64,000 bases of DNA. It comes from Halodesulfovibrio spirochaetisodalis. GTDB taxonomy: Bacteria; Desulfobacterota; Desulfovibrionia; Desulfovibrionales; Desulfovibrionaceae. A program made the translations under genes and the position numbers. Numbering within the stretch: the first letter of the stretch is position 1; every line of letters begins with the position of its first letter. The stretch spans positions 124,001 to 188,000 of the forward strand of contig NZ_JXMS01000002.1 of the NCBI RefSeq assembly GCF_001672295.1, in the 5' to 3' direction. The notes under the pieces are model-generated. The model did no database searches. It worked only from the letters and a program-made list of their open reading frames with translations, and was not told the origin of the DNA. Positions 26,484 through 34,651 of the stretch are shown one piece after another.

Positions 26484-26825
26484 ATGAGAAAGAAGAGCGT
26501 TAAATATAAATTTTGGCTGGAGGAAGACGGAAACATGCTGTTTGGTTCCGGCGGCACAGTGCTGCTTGAACAGATTGATGCACTGGGCTCACTTTCTGGA
26601 GCATCCAAGGAGCTTGGCATGTCGTACCGAAGAGCGTGGGGGCGTTTGAAAAAGCTTGAGGAATGTATCGGTGAGCCTCTGGTGACAAAGGTCGGAGGAA
26701 ATAAAAAAGGATACCGCCTTACAGATACTGGAAGACGGTTTATTAAATCCTATAGAGATGCTGAAAAATTGATGGATGCGGCAGCGCAGGAAGCGCTGGT
26801 AAACTGCTTTAAATGGGTCAGGTAA
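26484..26825 (+). CDS. ModE N-terminal-like winged-helix regulator
   Basis: 113 residues. The LysR/ModE-type winged helix is clear: LLEQIDALGSLSGASKELGMSYRRAWGRLKKLEE, then PLVTKVGGNKKGYRLTDTGR. It lacks the TOBE (molbindin) domains that bind molybdate in full-length ModE, so it must sense metal differently or work with a partner. It is transcribed away from the Mop cluster and toward the molybdate transport genes, ending 2 bp from a convergent gene with no terminator between. Target and effector are inferred from neighbourhood. Confidence 0.8.
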   Translation: MRKKSVKYKFWLEEDGNMLFGSGGTVLLEQIDALGSLSGASKELGMSYRRAWGRLKKLEECIGEPLVTKVGGNKKGYRLTDTGRRFIKSYRDAEKLMDAAAQEALVNCFKWVR

Positions 26826-26827
26826 CG

Positions 26828-27550
26828 CTATTTGCTCATAGGGCAGAAGCGCTCCCAGTCCATATATGAAGCAGCGCCTGCTATGGTTGTCCCGTAGAAG
26901 ATTACGGGCTTATCAGTAAGGAATAGATCAATGGAGTTGTTCGCAAGGGTCGTTCCGGTCACGAGCAGCAATTCTGCCCAGTTGATGGCATCACTGGTGT
27001 GTTCTTTTCCTTCAATCAGTACTCCTCGTTTCACCTGACCAATGTTCTGGGGATCAAGATCCACAAGACGCAGCGGAAAATGAGGGTGGAGTGCTTCAGC
27101 CATTGCAGGTTGGAAGCCGATTAATGTTATACGGCGGTGCCCATATGTTTGCTGTATATGGTCACAAAGTTTGCGGGCACATTCTTTGGGTTCGTTATTT
27201 TTACAATGTATGGTGTTTGTTGCGCTGTGGTGCGCGCAACTTACAGCATTGAGAGTTGCTACAAAAACAGCACGGTTAAAATCAGTTGTCAGTGGAAGAG
27301 ATGCCACTTCTTGCAGGGTACCGGAAAATGTTCCACGACTGGCAGTAAATGCCTGTCCTTTGTACCCGTTAAATACTGCCTCCATGAGATGTTCTTTGCC
27401 GGTTTGGATCGGGTAATCCGTATCGTCCGGCCTGCCTATGGCTTCTTCTGTGGTAAGCGGCTTAGCTGAGACCGTAATAGGCTCCAGCAATAGATTACCA
27501 GAACGCCAGTCTTCAAGAGCTTTTTCCCGAACTGTTGTTAATGCCTGCAT
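26828..27550 (-). CDS. Rossmann-like DUF364-type protein downstream of modC
   Basis: 240 residues from the ATG at 27550, which overlaps the end of modC by 13 bp. The N-terminus resembles the DUF4213 segment (VSAKPLTTEEAIGRPDDTDYPI). The C-terminal half is a Rossmann-like domain with ITLIGFQPAMAEAL, LVDLDPQNIG and LLLVTGTTLANNSIDL, as in the DUF364 putative heavy-metal chelatase family. That family is often linked to molybdenum or other metal uptake and enzyme clusters. Translational coupling to modC suggests it handles the imported oxyanion. No reaction is known. Confidence 0.7.
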   Translation of the reverse strand: MQALTTVREKALEDWRSGNLLLEPITVSAKPLTTEEAIGRPDDTDYPIQTGKEHLMEAVFNGYKGQAFTASRGTFSGTLQEVASLPLTTDFNRAVFVATLNAVSCAHHSATNTIHCKNNEPKECARKLCDHIQQTYGHRRITLIGFQPAMAEALHPHFPLRLVDLDPQNIGQVKRGVLIEGKEHTSDAINWAELLLVTGTTLANNSIDLFLTDKPVIFYGTTIAGAASYMDWERFCPMSK

Positions 27551-28296
27551 GATGTTTTCCGTCTGTTTGTGGATGCACATACCGCTGCATTGGATATCTG
27601 TGCAAACTGTTCGCAATAAAATGCACTGTTGTGTGCTGAGTGTACTGCCTGTAGTTGGGACGCAAACCATGTTGGAGAAATTTTTCCCTGCTCTATGGCA
27701 ACGACCGAGTCTCCAAGGAGCGTAGCCTCTTCCAGATCATGTGTCACATGAATAATGGGGACATGCAGTTGCACTTTTAGTTCGAGCAGCATTTCTTGCA
27801 ATTTATGCCGTGTTGTTACATCAAGCGCGGAAAAAGGTTCATCAAGTAATAGTGTTACCGGTCTGCGTGCAAGAGTTTGGCATAATGCCGCCCGTTGCCG
27901 TTCTCCACCTGAAATGGAGTGCGGTTTTTTGTTTTTAATGTGTTCAATATTGAAGCTGTGAAGAAGTTCGGGAACTTGTTCCGAATCAACAGCAGCAAAG
28001 CGAATGTTTTTTTCAACAGTAAGATGCGGAAACAGCGTGTAATCTTGAAAAACAAGTCCAGCGTTTCTGTGTTGCGGTGGAGTAACGTTGCGTGGTGATG
28101 AAGAAAACCAATTGGCATTGTTGCAGCTTATGTTCCCGCTATCCGGCGTTTCAAGTCCTGCCAGCATTCTGATAAGCGTAGTTTTCCCAGAACCGGACGG
28201 GCCTACAATTGCTGTAAGTGTATTAGGCTCACAGGTCATCTTGATATCAAGCTTCATGTGTTCCAGTTGCTTTTTGATGGAAAAGGCAAGGGTCAT
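27538..28296 (-). CDS. modC: Molybdate/tungstate ABC transporter ATP-binding protein ModC (no TOBE domain)
   Basis: 252 residues. Walker A is VGPSGSGKTTLIRML, the signature SISGGERQRAALCQTLA, Walker B VTLLLDEPFSALD and switch HVTHDLEEA. Classical ModC is about 350 residues and ends in a TOBE domain that binds molybdate. This protein stops shortly after the ATPase core, so the regulatory domain is missing. Its start overlaps the modB stop (ATGA). Sensing may be left to the TOBE-containing regulator divergently encoded at 29838. Confidence 0.87.
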   Translation of the reverse strand: MTLAFSIKKQLEHMKLDIKMTCEPNTLTAIVGPSGSGKTTLIRMLAGLETPDSGNISCNNANWFSSSPRNVTPPQHRNAGLVFQDYTLFPHLTVEKNIRFAAVDSEQVPELLHSFNIEHIKNKKPHSISGGERQRAALCQTLARRPVTLLLDEPFSALDVTTRHKLQEMLLELKVQLHVPIIHVTHDLEEATLLGDSVVAIEQGKISPTWFASQLQAVHSAHNSAFYCEQFAQISNAAVCASTNRRKTSCRH

Positions 28297-28952
28297 GATT
28301 GTTGTCTCCTGTTTATGGCATTGAGGATGACAAGAAAGAAAAAGCAGACAGGAACTAGAGTAGCTGACATATACAGTGCATCGTCAAATCGCATGGCTTC
28401 CACTGCTTCATAAATTGCGATGGAGGCAACCTGTGTACGACCGGGAATACTGCCTCCTACCATAAGAATCACCCCGAATTCTCCAAGGCTGTGAGCAAAT
28501 ACCAGAATAGAACTCGCTGCGATACCGCTGATACTGTTGGGGAGTATGACGCGGTAAAATGTTTGCCAAGGGGATAGTCCCAGTACAGCTGCACTTTCTA
28601 GCAGACGCTTATCCAGTTTTTCAAATGATGCCCGTAGAGGTTGCACTGCAAAGGGCAAGTTGAAGATGAGAGAGGCAAACAGAATTCCAGAGAAACTGAA
28701 TATAAGTCTGCTGCCAGTCATGGTCTGCCAGGCTCCGCCTACAGCTCCCGATGGGGTCATTAACATGAGTAACCCGAAACCGAGAACCGTAGGCGGAATA
28801 ACCATGGGTAGGGTTATCAATGCATCCAGAATACTTTTCCCGCGGCATGATCCGAATGCCAGAAAGTAGGCAGGGGGAAATGCCAGTATCGGGATAAGCA
28901 TCATCGTACAAAAAGCCAGTTTAGCAGAGAGGATGAGTGGGATAGAGAACAT
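28293..28952 (-). CDS. modB: Molybdate/tungstate ABC transporter permease ModB
   Basis: 219 residues with about five to six membrane helices. Signature segments are ALITLPMVIPPTVLGFGLL near residue 40 and the coupling loop ESAAVLGLSPWQTFYRVILP. The HSLGEFGVILMVGGSIPG region typical of ModB follows. It forms the channel with ModC. It starts 3 bp after the modA stop and overlaps modC by four bases. Confidence 0.9.
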   Translation of the reverse strand: MFSIPLILSAKLAFCTMMLIPILAFPPAYFLAFGSCRGKSILDALITLPMVIPPTVLGFGLLMLMTPSGAVGGAWQTMTGSRLIFSFSGILFASLIFNLPFAVQPLRASFEKLDKRLLESAAVLGLSPWQTFYRVILPNSISGIAASSILVFAHSLGEFGVILMVGGSIPGRTQVASIAIYEAVEAMRFDDALYMSATLVPVCFFFLVILNAINRRQQS

Positions 28953-28955
28953 GGC

Positions 28956-29690
28956 TTATTGATACCCATAGCTACGCTTAATCGCGGCCACTGTTGGGGA
29001 TGCAAGAAATTGTATAAATTTTTCTGCTGCGTTGGGGTGCGGGGCATTGCTGAGAATACATCCCTTTTGGAGCACTGGTTCAGCTTCAGGAACATGAATA
29101 ACGCAACCTTGTCTGGCTTGCGGTGTGAACATATAGGAGTAGGCACAAAAGCCTGCATCAGCGGCACCAGTTGCGACATATTGGAAGGCTTGCGATATGG
29201 ATTGCCCAACTGCAAGTTTCGACTTTGTTTTTTCCCAGAGATTCAGTTTTTGCAGCATAGCTTTTGTGACTGTGCCGTATGAGGCCGTTTCAGGATTTGC
29301 TATGGCAATGTGGGCAACAGAGTGGGATGAAAGAGCATGTTGCCATGTTTTGCTGCAAAGATTTTTATTGCGTGTCCACAGCACAACCCGTCCTTTTGCA
29401 TAAGTAAAAGGCTTGGCTGCAAGCTGTTGCGTATATAATTTTTCCGGCCTTAGTGCATCCGCAGCAAGGAACACATCAAACGGTGCACCGTTGATGATCT
29501 GACCATACAGTTTTCCTGTGGAAGTGTAGGTGGCTTGCACAGTGAGTCCTGTTTCCTTTTCAAACGCAGGAATAATTTCCTGCATGGCAGGCATAAAATT
29601 TGCCGCCTGAGCAATCATGAGGTCTGCGGAACGGGCTTGTATGGGCACAAAAGTACATAGAGCTAAACATAGCGTAATAAGACGTTTCAT
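28956..29690 (-). CDS. modA: Molybdate/tungstate ABC transporter substrate-binding protein ModA
   Basis: 244 residues from the ATG at 29690, preceded by GGAGG. The signal peptide runs to about residue 21 (ARSA then DLMI). The binding-protein core shows AQAANFMPAMQEIIPAFEKETG, GAPFDVFLAADALRPEKL and YVATGAADAGFCAYSY, all typical of periplasmic molybdate-binding proteins. Whether it prefers molybdate or tungstate cannot be read with certainty. It is first in modABC and diverges from the TunR-like gene. Confidence 0.9.
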   Translation of the reverse strand: MKRLITLCLALCTFVPIQARSADLMIAQAANFMPAMQEIIPAFEKETGLTVQATYTSTGKLYGQIINGAPFDVFLAADALRPEKLYTQQLAAKPFTYAKGRVVLWTRNKNLCSKTWQHALSSHSVAHIAIANPETASYGTVTKAMLQKLNLWEKTKSKLAVGQSISQAFQYVATGAADAGFCAYSYMFTPQARQGCVIHVPEAEPVLQKGCILSNAPHPNAAEKFIQFLASPTVAAIKRSYGYQ

Positions 29691-29796
29691 CGGGAGCCTC
29701 CGGTTTTTGGAAGTGCGAACACGTTGTACTTCTTCGGCTTTCGTCACTTTACTTTTCCATGTGCTTCTAAGAAGATTGTTTTTTTAGAACAAGCAG

Positions 29797-29822
29797 GTCA
29801 CGAAAATATCAGAATTCGTGAC
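29797..29822. promoter_or_regulatory. Inverted repeat between modA and the TunR-like gene
   Basis: GTCACGAA (29797-29804) and TTCGTGAC (29815-29822) are perfect inverted arms separated by 10 bases, 15 bp before the regulator's start. A related TTTCGTCAC lies nearby at 29739-29747. It is a good candidate operator for the adjacent regulator. The arm-spacer-arm layout recalls tyrosine recombinase core sites. Confidence 0.55.
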
Positions 29823-29837
29823 TTCTCTGGAGTTGTC

Positions 29838-30890
29838 ATGTCTGAACATGCTGGAGCACTTTCTCCTCATTCTATTTTTACGGTTTCAGAATCGTTGAGA
29901 TATCTTGAGCCGGAACAGCTTACTCAGTTTTTACATTCATTTGATGCATGGTGCGGGGGGACGGACAGGCAGGAATACATTCGTTCACGTCAGCGGATGC
30001 GTGCTGTATTTTTATTGCTGCGGCATACGGGTGCGCGTCTTGGTGAGATTCTGGCGCTTGATGACAGGACAGCTTTTGATTTTTCCCGAAAGGTTGTCAC
30101 GGTAGGGCATGGAGATGCGCTACGGGAGGTTCCTTTGGAGCCGTCCGTTAATGAAGCCATACGTGAACTTATGGAGAGTTCAATGGGGGCTGGGCTCAGG
30201 GGAAGCTTTTTCCATATGGATCCGGGGTATGTTCGACGAATTTTTTATGCCCGTGCAATGGACTGCGGTTTACCAAAGGAATTGGCAACACCCAGAGTAT
30301 TGAGGTATAGCCGTGCGTTGGAAATGGTACGTGGTGGTGTGCCGTTGCTTGTTGTCAGCAAGGTGCTTGGGCGGTTATCGGCGGATGTTTTGGCTAGTTT
30401 CAGAAATTACACCAATGCTGACGTCACATCCATTGTCCGTAAGGCGCATGCGGAAATGCAAAAAAGAACCAGTGCACGTAATTCGTTTGTAGGGCATATA
30501 GCCCGTGTCGCGGTTGACGGAGTTATGGCAGAAGTTGAAGTCATGACAGATTCAGGCTTGTCGGTTTTTTCCACAATTACTGAGGAAAGCGTGCGCACTT
30601 TACGGCTTTGCATCGGGACGCCAGTGGTGGCGACGATTAAAGCTCCTTATATTGATATCATGCCTCAACACGCTCAATATGGCTTAATAAAACGAAATCA
30701 GTTTACATGCAGTGTGGAACGTATCATTTCAACCCTCATAATGTCGGAAGTGACAGGGCATCTTGAGGATGGTAGCGGGATTTGTGCGTTGGTTTCAAAA
30801 AGTGTGACTGATTCAATGGAGCTTTCTGCGGGGGGCCTGATTGATATCTATTTTAAAGAAATTTCAGTAGTTCTCAATACCGTGCAGTAA
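29838..30890 (+). CDS. tunR: TunR-like regulator: recombinase-fold DNA-binding domain plus TOBE/molbindin domains
   Basis: 350 residues from the ATG at 29838 (GGAG six bases before). Residues about 20-210 have the tyrosine recombinase fold: LRHTGARLGEILAL with the first conserved Arg, a later LRYSRALEM, then KVLGRLS and RNYTN. The two usual catalytic His positions appear replaced, so it is likely a DNA binder. Residues about 212-350 hold two molbindin-like TOBE repeats (SARNSFVGHIARVAVDGVMAEVEV; NQFTCSVERI) that bind oxyanions. This matches the tungstate-responsive TunR regulators described in sulfate reducers. Divergence from modABC suggests it represses uptake when Mo or W is plentiful. Confidence 0.83.
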   Translation: MSEHAGALSPHSIFTVSESLRYLEPEQLTQFLHSFDAWCGGTDRQEYIRSRQRMRAVFLLLRHTGARLGEILALDDRTAFDFSRKVVTVGHGDALREVPLEPSVNEAIRELMESSMGAGLRGSFFHMDPGYVRRIFYARAMDCGLPKELATPRVLRYSRALEMVRGGVPLLVVSKVLGRLSADVLASFRNYTNADVTSIVRKAHAEMQKRTSARNSFVGHIARVAVDGVMAEVEVMTDSGLSVFSTITEESVRTLRLCIGTPVVATIKAPYIDIMPQHAQYGLIKRNQFTCSVERIISTLIMSEVTGHLEDGSGICALVSKSVTDSMELSAGGLIDIYFKEISVVLNTVQ

Positions 30891-30968
30891 ACAAACAATT
30901 GTCAACCTGCACAGTATGAACGGCAGTGCAATGAGTCCTGTGGATAACGCTAACGAGGAAATACTTAC

Positions 30969-31673
30969 ATGAAGATGAAAGACGCTGCAGTGGTGGCGGT
31001 TGTTACAGTGCTTGTGCTTGCAGCATGTCTTAGCAATGAATTTGTTGAAGGTTTCAGGTATTACAGTAAGGCGCACGGCTATCTGATGAGCTTTATTAAA
31101 TTTGCGGTGCTGGCGTCATTCGGTGAATGCTTAGCGCTTCGCATTGTTACCGGAACATATTGGAGCCCTACATTCGGCTTATGTGCAAAAATGGTCGTGT
31201 GGGGCATATTAGGCATTATCATCAAGCTTGCATTTACGGTATTTGCAACTGGGGCGCCTAATATTCTTGCCTCATTCGGGTTTGATATTTCTTCAGCAAC
31301 ACTTGCCACAGGCGGTTTTGCAGAGCGGCTTGCCACAGCTTTTGTTATCAGCGTTTCACTCAACAGCATATTTGCACCGGTAATGATGACCCTGCATAAA
31401 ATCACAGACGGGCATATTCATCTGTATGGTGGTAAAATTTCGTCTTTGCTTATTCCTATTGATATGTCTTCACGATTTAAGGAAATTAATTGGAATATCA
31501 TGTGGGGGCTGGTGTTTAAAAAAACTATTCCGCTGTTCTGGATTCCGGCACATACCATTACGTTCTTATTACCGCCGGATTTACGAATTTTATTTGCAGC
31601 CATGCTTGGAATTGCGTTGGGTGTTATTCTGGCGTTCGCTAACTTGAGTGCGGCTTCCAAAGCACCCGCGTAA
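30969..31673 (+). CDS. Mpv17/PMP22-like integral membrane protein
   Basis: 234 residues with about four to five hydrophobic helices. The C-terminal segment FWIPAHTITFLLPPDLRILFAAMLGIALG resembles the W-P-x-x-x-x-x-F-x-x-P-x-x-x-R signature of the Mpv17/PMP22 family, which forms membrane channels in eukaryotic organelles and has bacterial members of unknown role. GAGGA lies nine bases before the start. It follows the TunR-like gene by 78 bp on the same strand and ends at a strong terminator, so co-transcription is possible but a metal link is unproven. Confidence 0.6.
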   Translation: MKMKDAAVVAVVTVLVLAACLSNEFVEGFRYYSKAHGYLMSFIKFAVLASFGECLALRIVTGTYWSPTFGLCAKMVVWGILGIIIKLAFTVFATGAPNILASFGFDISSATLATGGFAERLATAFVISVSLNSIFAPVMMTLHKITDGHIHLYGGKISSLLIPIDMSSRFKEINWNIMWGLVFKKTIPLFWIPAHTITFLLPPDLRILFAAMLGIALGVILAFANLSAASKAPA

Positions 31674-31707
31674 ACTACGTCTGCAGTAATGAACTCATGT
31701 AATAACG

Positions 31708-31745
31708 AAATGGCTGCTCCTCATTTTGAGGAGCAGCCATTTGTG
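31708..31745. terminator. Bidirectional terminator between convergent genes
   Basis: AAATGGCTGCTCCTC (31708-31722) pairs perfectly over 15 bp with 31728-31742. It separates the Mpv17-like gene (plus) from the MoxR/VWA operon (minus). Confidence 0.85.
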
Positions 31746-31754
31746 TTTCTTATA

Positions 31755-32225
31755 TCAGGCAGTTTTACGAGCGACAGACTGCAGTATACGCTCAGCAGCA
31801 AAAGTAGGAGCAATAACCCCTTTAGCCGAGGCAGAAGTCTTCAGACTGCCTTGTGTGTTTACAGCGCCGCTGTTCATCGAAGCAACTAGTTCTTCTTCGA
31901 AAGCATCACGGAGTGCTGCAAGTGACTCCTCCACCTCTGGGTATTCGTTAGACTCTCGCCAAGGGAGTTTAAGAGTAACGAGGGTATCTTTTGCTTTATG
32001 CGAAGGAGACATGAGCTGGTAGTATTCTGATGGCGTCCAGTCTGCCCGCTCGTGCTGGTCTGGCCAACAGTGTGACCAGCCTGTTTCGGGCGGTTTAGGG
32101 ATTGTACTGGTTATGCGTACAGAAGGCATTGCGAGACTTTTTTCGAATTCGGTAAGCGTGATTGTGTATGTGAGAACAGGGCGATAGTTGCCGCGCTTTT
32201 TGTGTATCTTCCAGTCAATATTCAT
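31755..32225 (-). CDS. Hypothetical protein, third gene of the MoxR/VWA operon
   Basis: 156 residues, no recognised domain. The sequence is rich in charged and Pro residues early (STIPKPPETGWSHCWPDQHE), with an acidic helix in the middle (PEVEESLAALRDAFEEEL). No signal peptide or membrane helix is seen. Its ATG overlaps the stop of the VWA gene (TAATG-type), so translation is coupled. It is probably an accessory partner of the MoxR-VWA pair. Confidence 0.65.
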   Translation of the reverse strand: MNIDWKIHKKRGNYRPVLTYTITLTEFEKSLAMPSVRITSTIPKPPETGWSHCWPDQHERADWTPSEYYQLMSPSHKAKDTLVTLKLPWRESNEYPEVEESLAALRDAFEEELVASMNSGAVNTQGSLKTSASAKGVIAPTFAAERILQSVARKTA

Positions 32226-33544
32226 TATTGCTCCATCACAAGTACTTCCCCGAAGGGCGGTGCGTTGTACTGCTGCGTAGTGCTAACCCAGAGTACAGGA
32301 TATCCGGGATCTTCAGGAAAAAGGTTGCACTGCATATCAGTAAGGTAAATAAGGCATGCCGGTGTGATGTCTTCCTCTTCAAGTCTTGTGAAAGGAGGCC
32401 GGAAATCTGTTCCCCCGCCACCGGAGGCGGTAAGGTTCAACGGCAAATCCCACTTAGAAAGCCTTTTTTCTTCGGAAATTTTAGTGTCGCAGGCAAAGGC
32501 AGTTATGGTTGTGTCAAATTCTTCCAGAATATCAGAAAGCTCTGCAGCAAAAGCGTCCAGCTCATGTTGTGTAATGCTGCCGGAAACATCTACAGCGACT
32601 GCCACCTCTGGTAGTTCTTCACTGTACATTCCGGGCAGATATAGACCGGAATGCAGATACCGTTTGTTGGGGCGAACCCATGAAAAGTCGTTTTTAGCTG
32701 CATCAGCCATAAACTGTCGAAGGAGTTCCTGCCAATTTAGTGTGGGAGACGTAATGTTGTTGAACAGTCTTTCCAGTGTTCCTGGCAGATCTCCAAACTC
32801 AAGAGATTTATGGATAGCCTGTGTAAGCGCTGAGCGCCATGCATCTTCCTGCTGTTGCATGGAGTTGTTGTCTGTTCCTCCGCTGTTGGAGGGAGCGTCA
32901 CGGACTTCTCCTGTCATGCCCGGATCGTTACTGTCGTCGGACTGCTCCTGTTCTTCATCTCCCTCGTCACCACTTCCGGCTCCATCACCTGTGTCCTCGG
33001 GTGCTTCACCTTCTGTGCCTTGTGCAGACTTTTCTTCCTCAGTTTCCGACATGGATGAGCCGTCTCCGCCTCCTTCAATGTCCTCTCCTGCAATGGCGCC
33101 CTGTTCGGCACCGCCGTCAGCGCCTCCTTTCAACTCTTCATTATGGTTTTTGAGTGCGGCATAGATAGCCTCGGCACTTTTTCCGTGGTGCTTTGGATCA
33201 TCCAGATACCCTGTAGGCAGTTCAATGCCTGCGTCCAGCAAAACAGGGTTGATTGCATAGTCACAGGCCGTGTTCCATAATTTTTTATCACGCAAGCCGC
33301 GCCTTGTATGATGACAGCAGGCAAGGTGCAGCACCTCATGGCACTGCAACCCTTTCACTTTCTCTAATGGAAGAGCATCGATGTAGATGGGGTTGTACCC
33401 AAGTGTCTGCCCGTCTGCCCATGCCGTGCGGCATGAGGTGTCTTCACGTAACTCCAAGCGGAGCGCGAGGTTTGCAAAAAATGGATGATCAAGCACCAGT
33501 TCCATGCGTGCCTTGAGCATTTTGTTGTGTGCGGCCTGATGCAT
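32225..33544 (-). CDS. VWA-like domain protein with metallopeptidase-like N-terminus (DUF2201 type)
   Basis: 439 residues. The N-terminal part has QCHEVLHLACCHH, an HExxH motif, and the TACDYAINPVLLDAG segment typical of the DUF2201 metallopeptidase-like domain. A long low-complexity acidic linker of Glu, Asp, Gly and Ser follows (about 145-225). The C-terminal VWA-like domain has VAVDVSGSI, a MIDAS-type DxSGS motif, and SGGGGTDF. MoxR-VWA pairs act as chaperones that load metal or remodel partner complexes. It starts 2 bp after the moxR stop. Confidence 0.83.
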   Translation of the reverse strand: MHQAAHNKMLKARMELVLDHPFFANLALRLELREDTSCRTAWADGQTLGYNPIYIDALPLEKVKGLQCHEVLHLACCHHTRRGLRDKKLWNTACDYAINPVLLDAGIELPTGYLDDPKHHGKSAEAIYAALKNHNEELKGGADGGAEQGAIAGEDIEGGGDGSSMSETEEEKSAQGTEGEAPEDTGDGAGSGDEGDEEQEQSDDSNDPGMTGEVRDAPSNSGGTDNNSMQQQEDAWRSALTQAIHKSLEFGDLPGTLERLFNNITSPTLNWQELLRQFMADAAKNDFSWVRPNKRYLHSGLYLPGMYSEELPEVAVAVDVSGSITQHELDAFAAELSDILEEFDTTITAFACDTKISEEKRLSKWDLPLNLTASGGGGTDFRPPFTRLEEEDITPACLIYLTDMQCNLFPEDPGYPVLWVSTTQQYNAPPFGEVLVMEQ

Positions 33545-33546
33545 TG

Positions 33547-34530
33547 CTACACCAGAATATCACTGTTGGCGTAGGCCCAGTTGGCAAAAGAGGGAGTTTC
33601 CACAATAGATGGGGATGTTGCGGCGGAGTCCCTCATGAGGAGCACGCTGAACTCAATAGGAAGCCGCGCAGCAAGGACGGCAATCTGGGGAATGACGTCG
33701 TCCGATGCTTCGCGTGCAACTGATTCGCAGAGGGCGTAGACCACTGCGGGATCGTCCGGCAACTCAATGGTATCCGGACTGGTAAGTACTTCTTCGACAC
33801 TCGGCAGTTGATCACATGCCGTAAGAAACGCAAGATATTCGGTTGCTGCTCCTTCACCAACGGCACCGGTTATGAGTGCTTTGATGGTGCTGTTTGATGG
33901 CTTGGCAGCAAGGATAGTTGAGACAAATTCCCATGAGCGCGGGGAAGGGAATGCCTTTGCATTTTTCTTAGGGTCAAAAGCATGAAGTAACGTTGGACGA
34001 AAACGGAGAAATGCTTTGAGTGATGGAACCACCTCGTTGTTATCAGCCCATAAAAGCCAGTCATCAAGATCGGCTTCAAAGTCCAGATGAACCATTCTGT
34101 TGGCAAGCGCGGAAGGCATGCGATGGGTAACTGCTTTGTCAGACTCACGGTTACCGGCAGCAATAATGCTCCAGCCTTCAGGAAGCTCGTATTCACCGAG
34201 TTTCCTGTCGAGGATTAGCTGATAGCAGGCGGCTTGGACTAATGGTGGTGCGGTGTTGAGCTCATCCAGAAACAAAATCCCGTTTCCTTCTGTCGGCAGG
34301 AAAGACGGGGCACACCATGCTGTTTTCCCTTCATCGTCAATGCGGGGGATACCTCGTAGGTCTACAGGGTCGAGAAGGACAGCACGAATGTCTACAAGTT
34401 TCAGGTCATGCTTTGCTGCAAGTTGAGCTACAATCTGGCTTTTGCCGACCCCTGGGGCTCCCCAGATAAATGCCGGCTGTTTTACGGTGATAAGTGTTTC
34501 TATTGCAGAAGCAATTTCAGATGGTCTCAT
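33547..34530 (-). CDS. MoxR-type AAA+ ATPase
   Basis: 327 residues. Walker A is WGAPGVGKSQIV near residue 24, Walker B GILFLDELNTAPP, and sensor 1 IIAAGNRES. A RMPSALANRMVHLDFE segment holds the Arg finger region. It works with the downstream VWA protein. It is first in a three-gene minus-strand operon with a clear promoter at 34556-34584 and GGAG before the ATG. The substrate complex of the pair is unknown. Confidence 0.88.
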   Translation of the reverse strand: MRPSEIASAIETLITVKQPAFIWGAPGVGKSQIVAQLAAKHDLKLVDIRAVLLDPVDLRGIPRIDDEGKTAWCAPSFLPTEGNGILFLDELNTAPPLVQAACYQLILDRKLGEYELPEGWSIIAAGNRESDKAVTHRMPSALANRMVHLDFEADLDDWLLWADNNEVVPSLKAFLRFRPTLLHAFDPKKNAKAFPSPRSWEFVSTILAAKPSNSTIKALITGAVGEGAATEYLAFLTACDQLPSVEEVLTSPDTIELPDDPAVVYALCESVAREASDDVIPQIAVLAARLPIEFSVLLMRDSAATSPSIVETPSFANWAYANSDILV

Positions 34531-34555
34531 TCAGTTCTCCGTTACGTTTCGACGG

Positions 34556-34584
34556 AGAATATTGAAGTTGATAATCAAAGTCAA
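34556..34584 (-). promoter_or_regulatory. moxR promoter with a Fur-like palindrome in its spacer
   Basis: On the minus strand: -35 TTGACT (34579-34584), 17-bp spacer, -10 TATTCT (34556-34561). The spacer contains the perfect palindrome TTGATTATCAA, and the wider stretch agrees with the classical 19-bp Fur box at 13 positions by my count. A repressor site overlapping the promoter is likely; Fur is only one candidate. Confidence 0.5.
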
Positions 34585-34605
34585 TTGCAATGAGTATGCA
34601 TTTGC

Positions 34606-34639
34606 AAAAAAATATCCGCCACGCGTGAGCGGGCGGATA
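34606..34639 (-). terminator. Terminator of the DUF6765-type gene
   Basis: TATCCGCC (34613-34620) pairs with GGCGGATA (34632-34639). On the minus strand the stem runs into TTTTTTT, 13 bp after the stop of the gene at 34652. Confidence 0.8.
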
Positions 34640-34651
34640 CTGACTAGCGCT

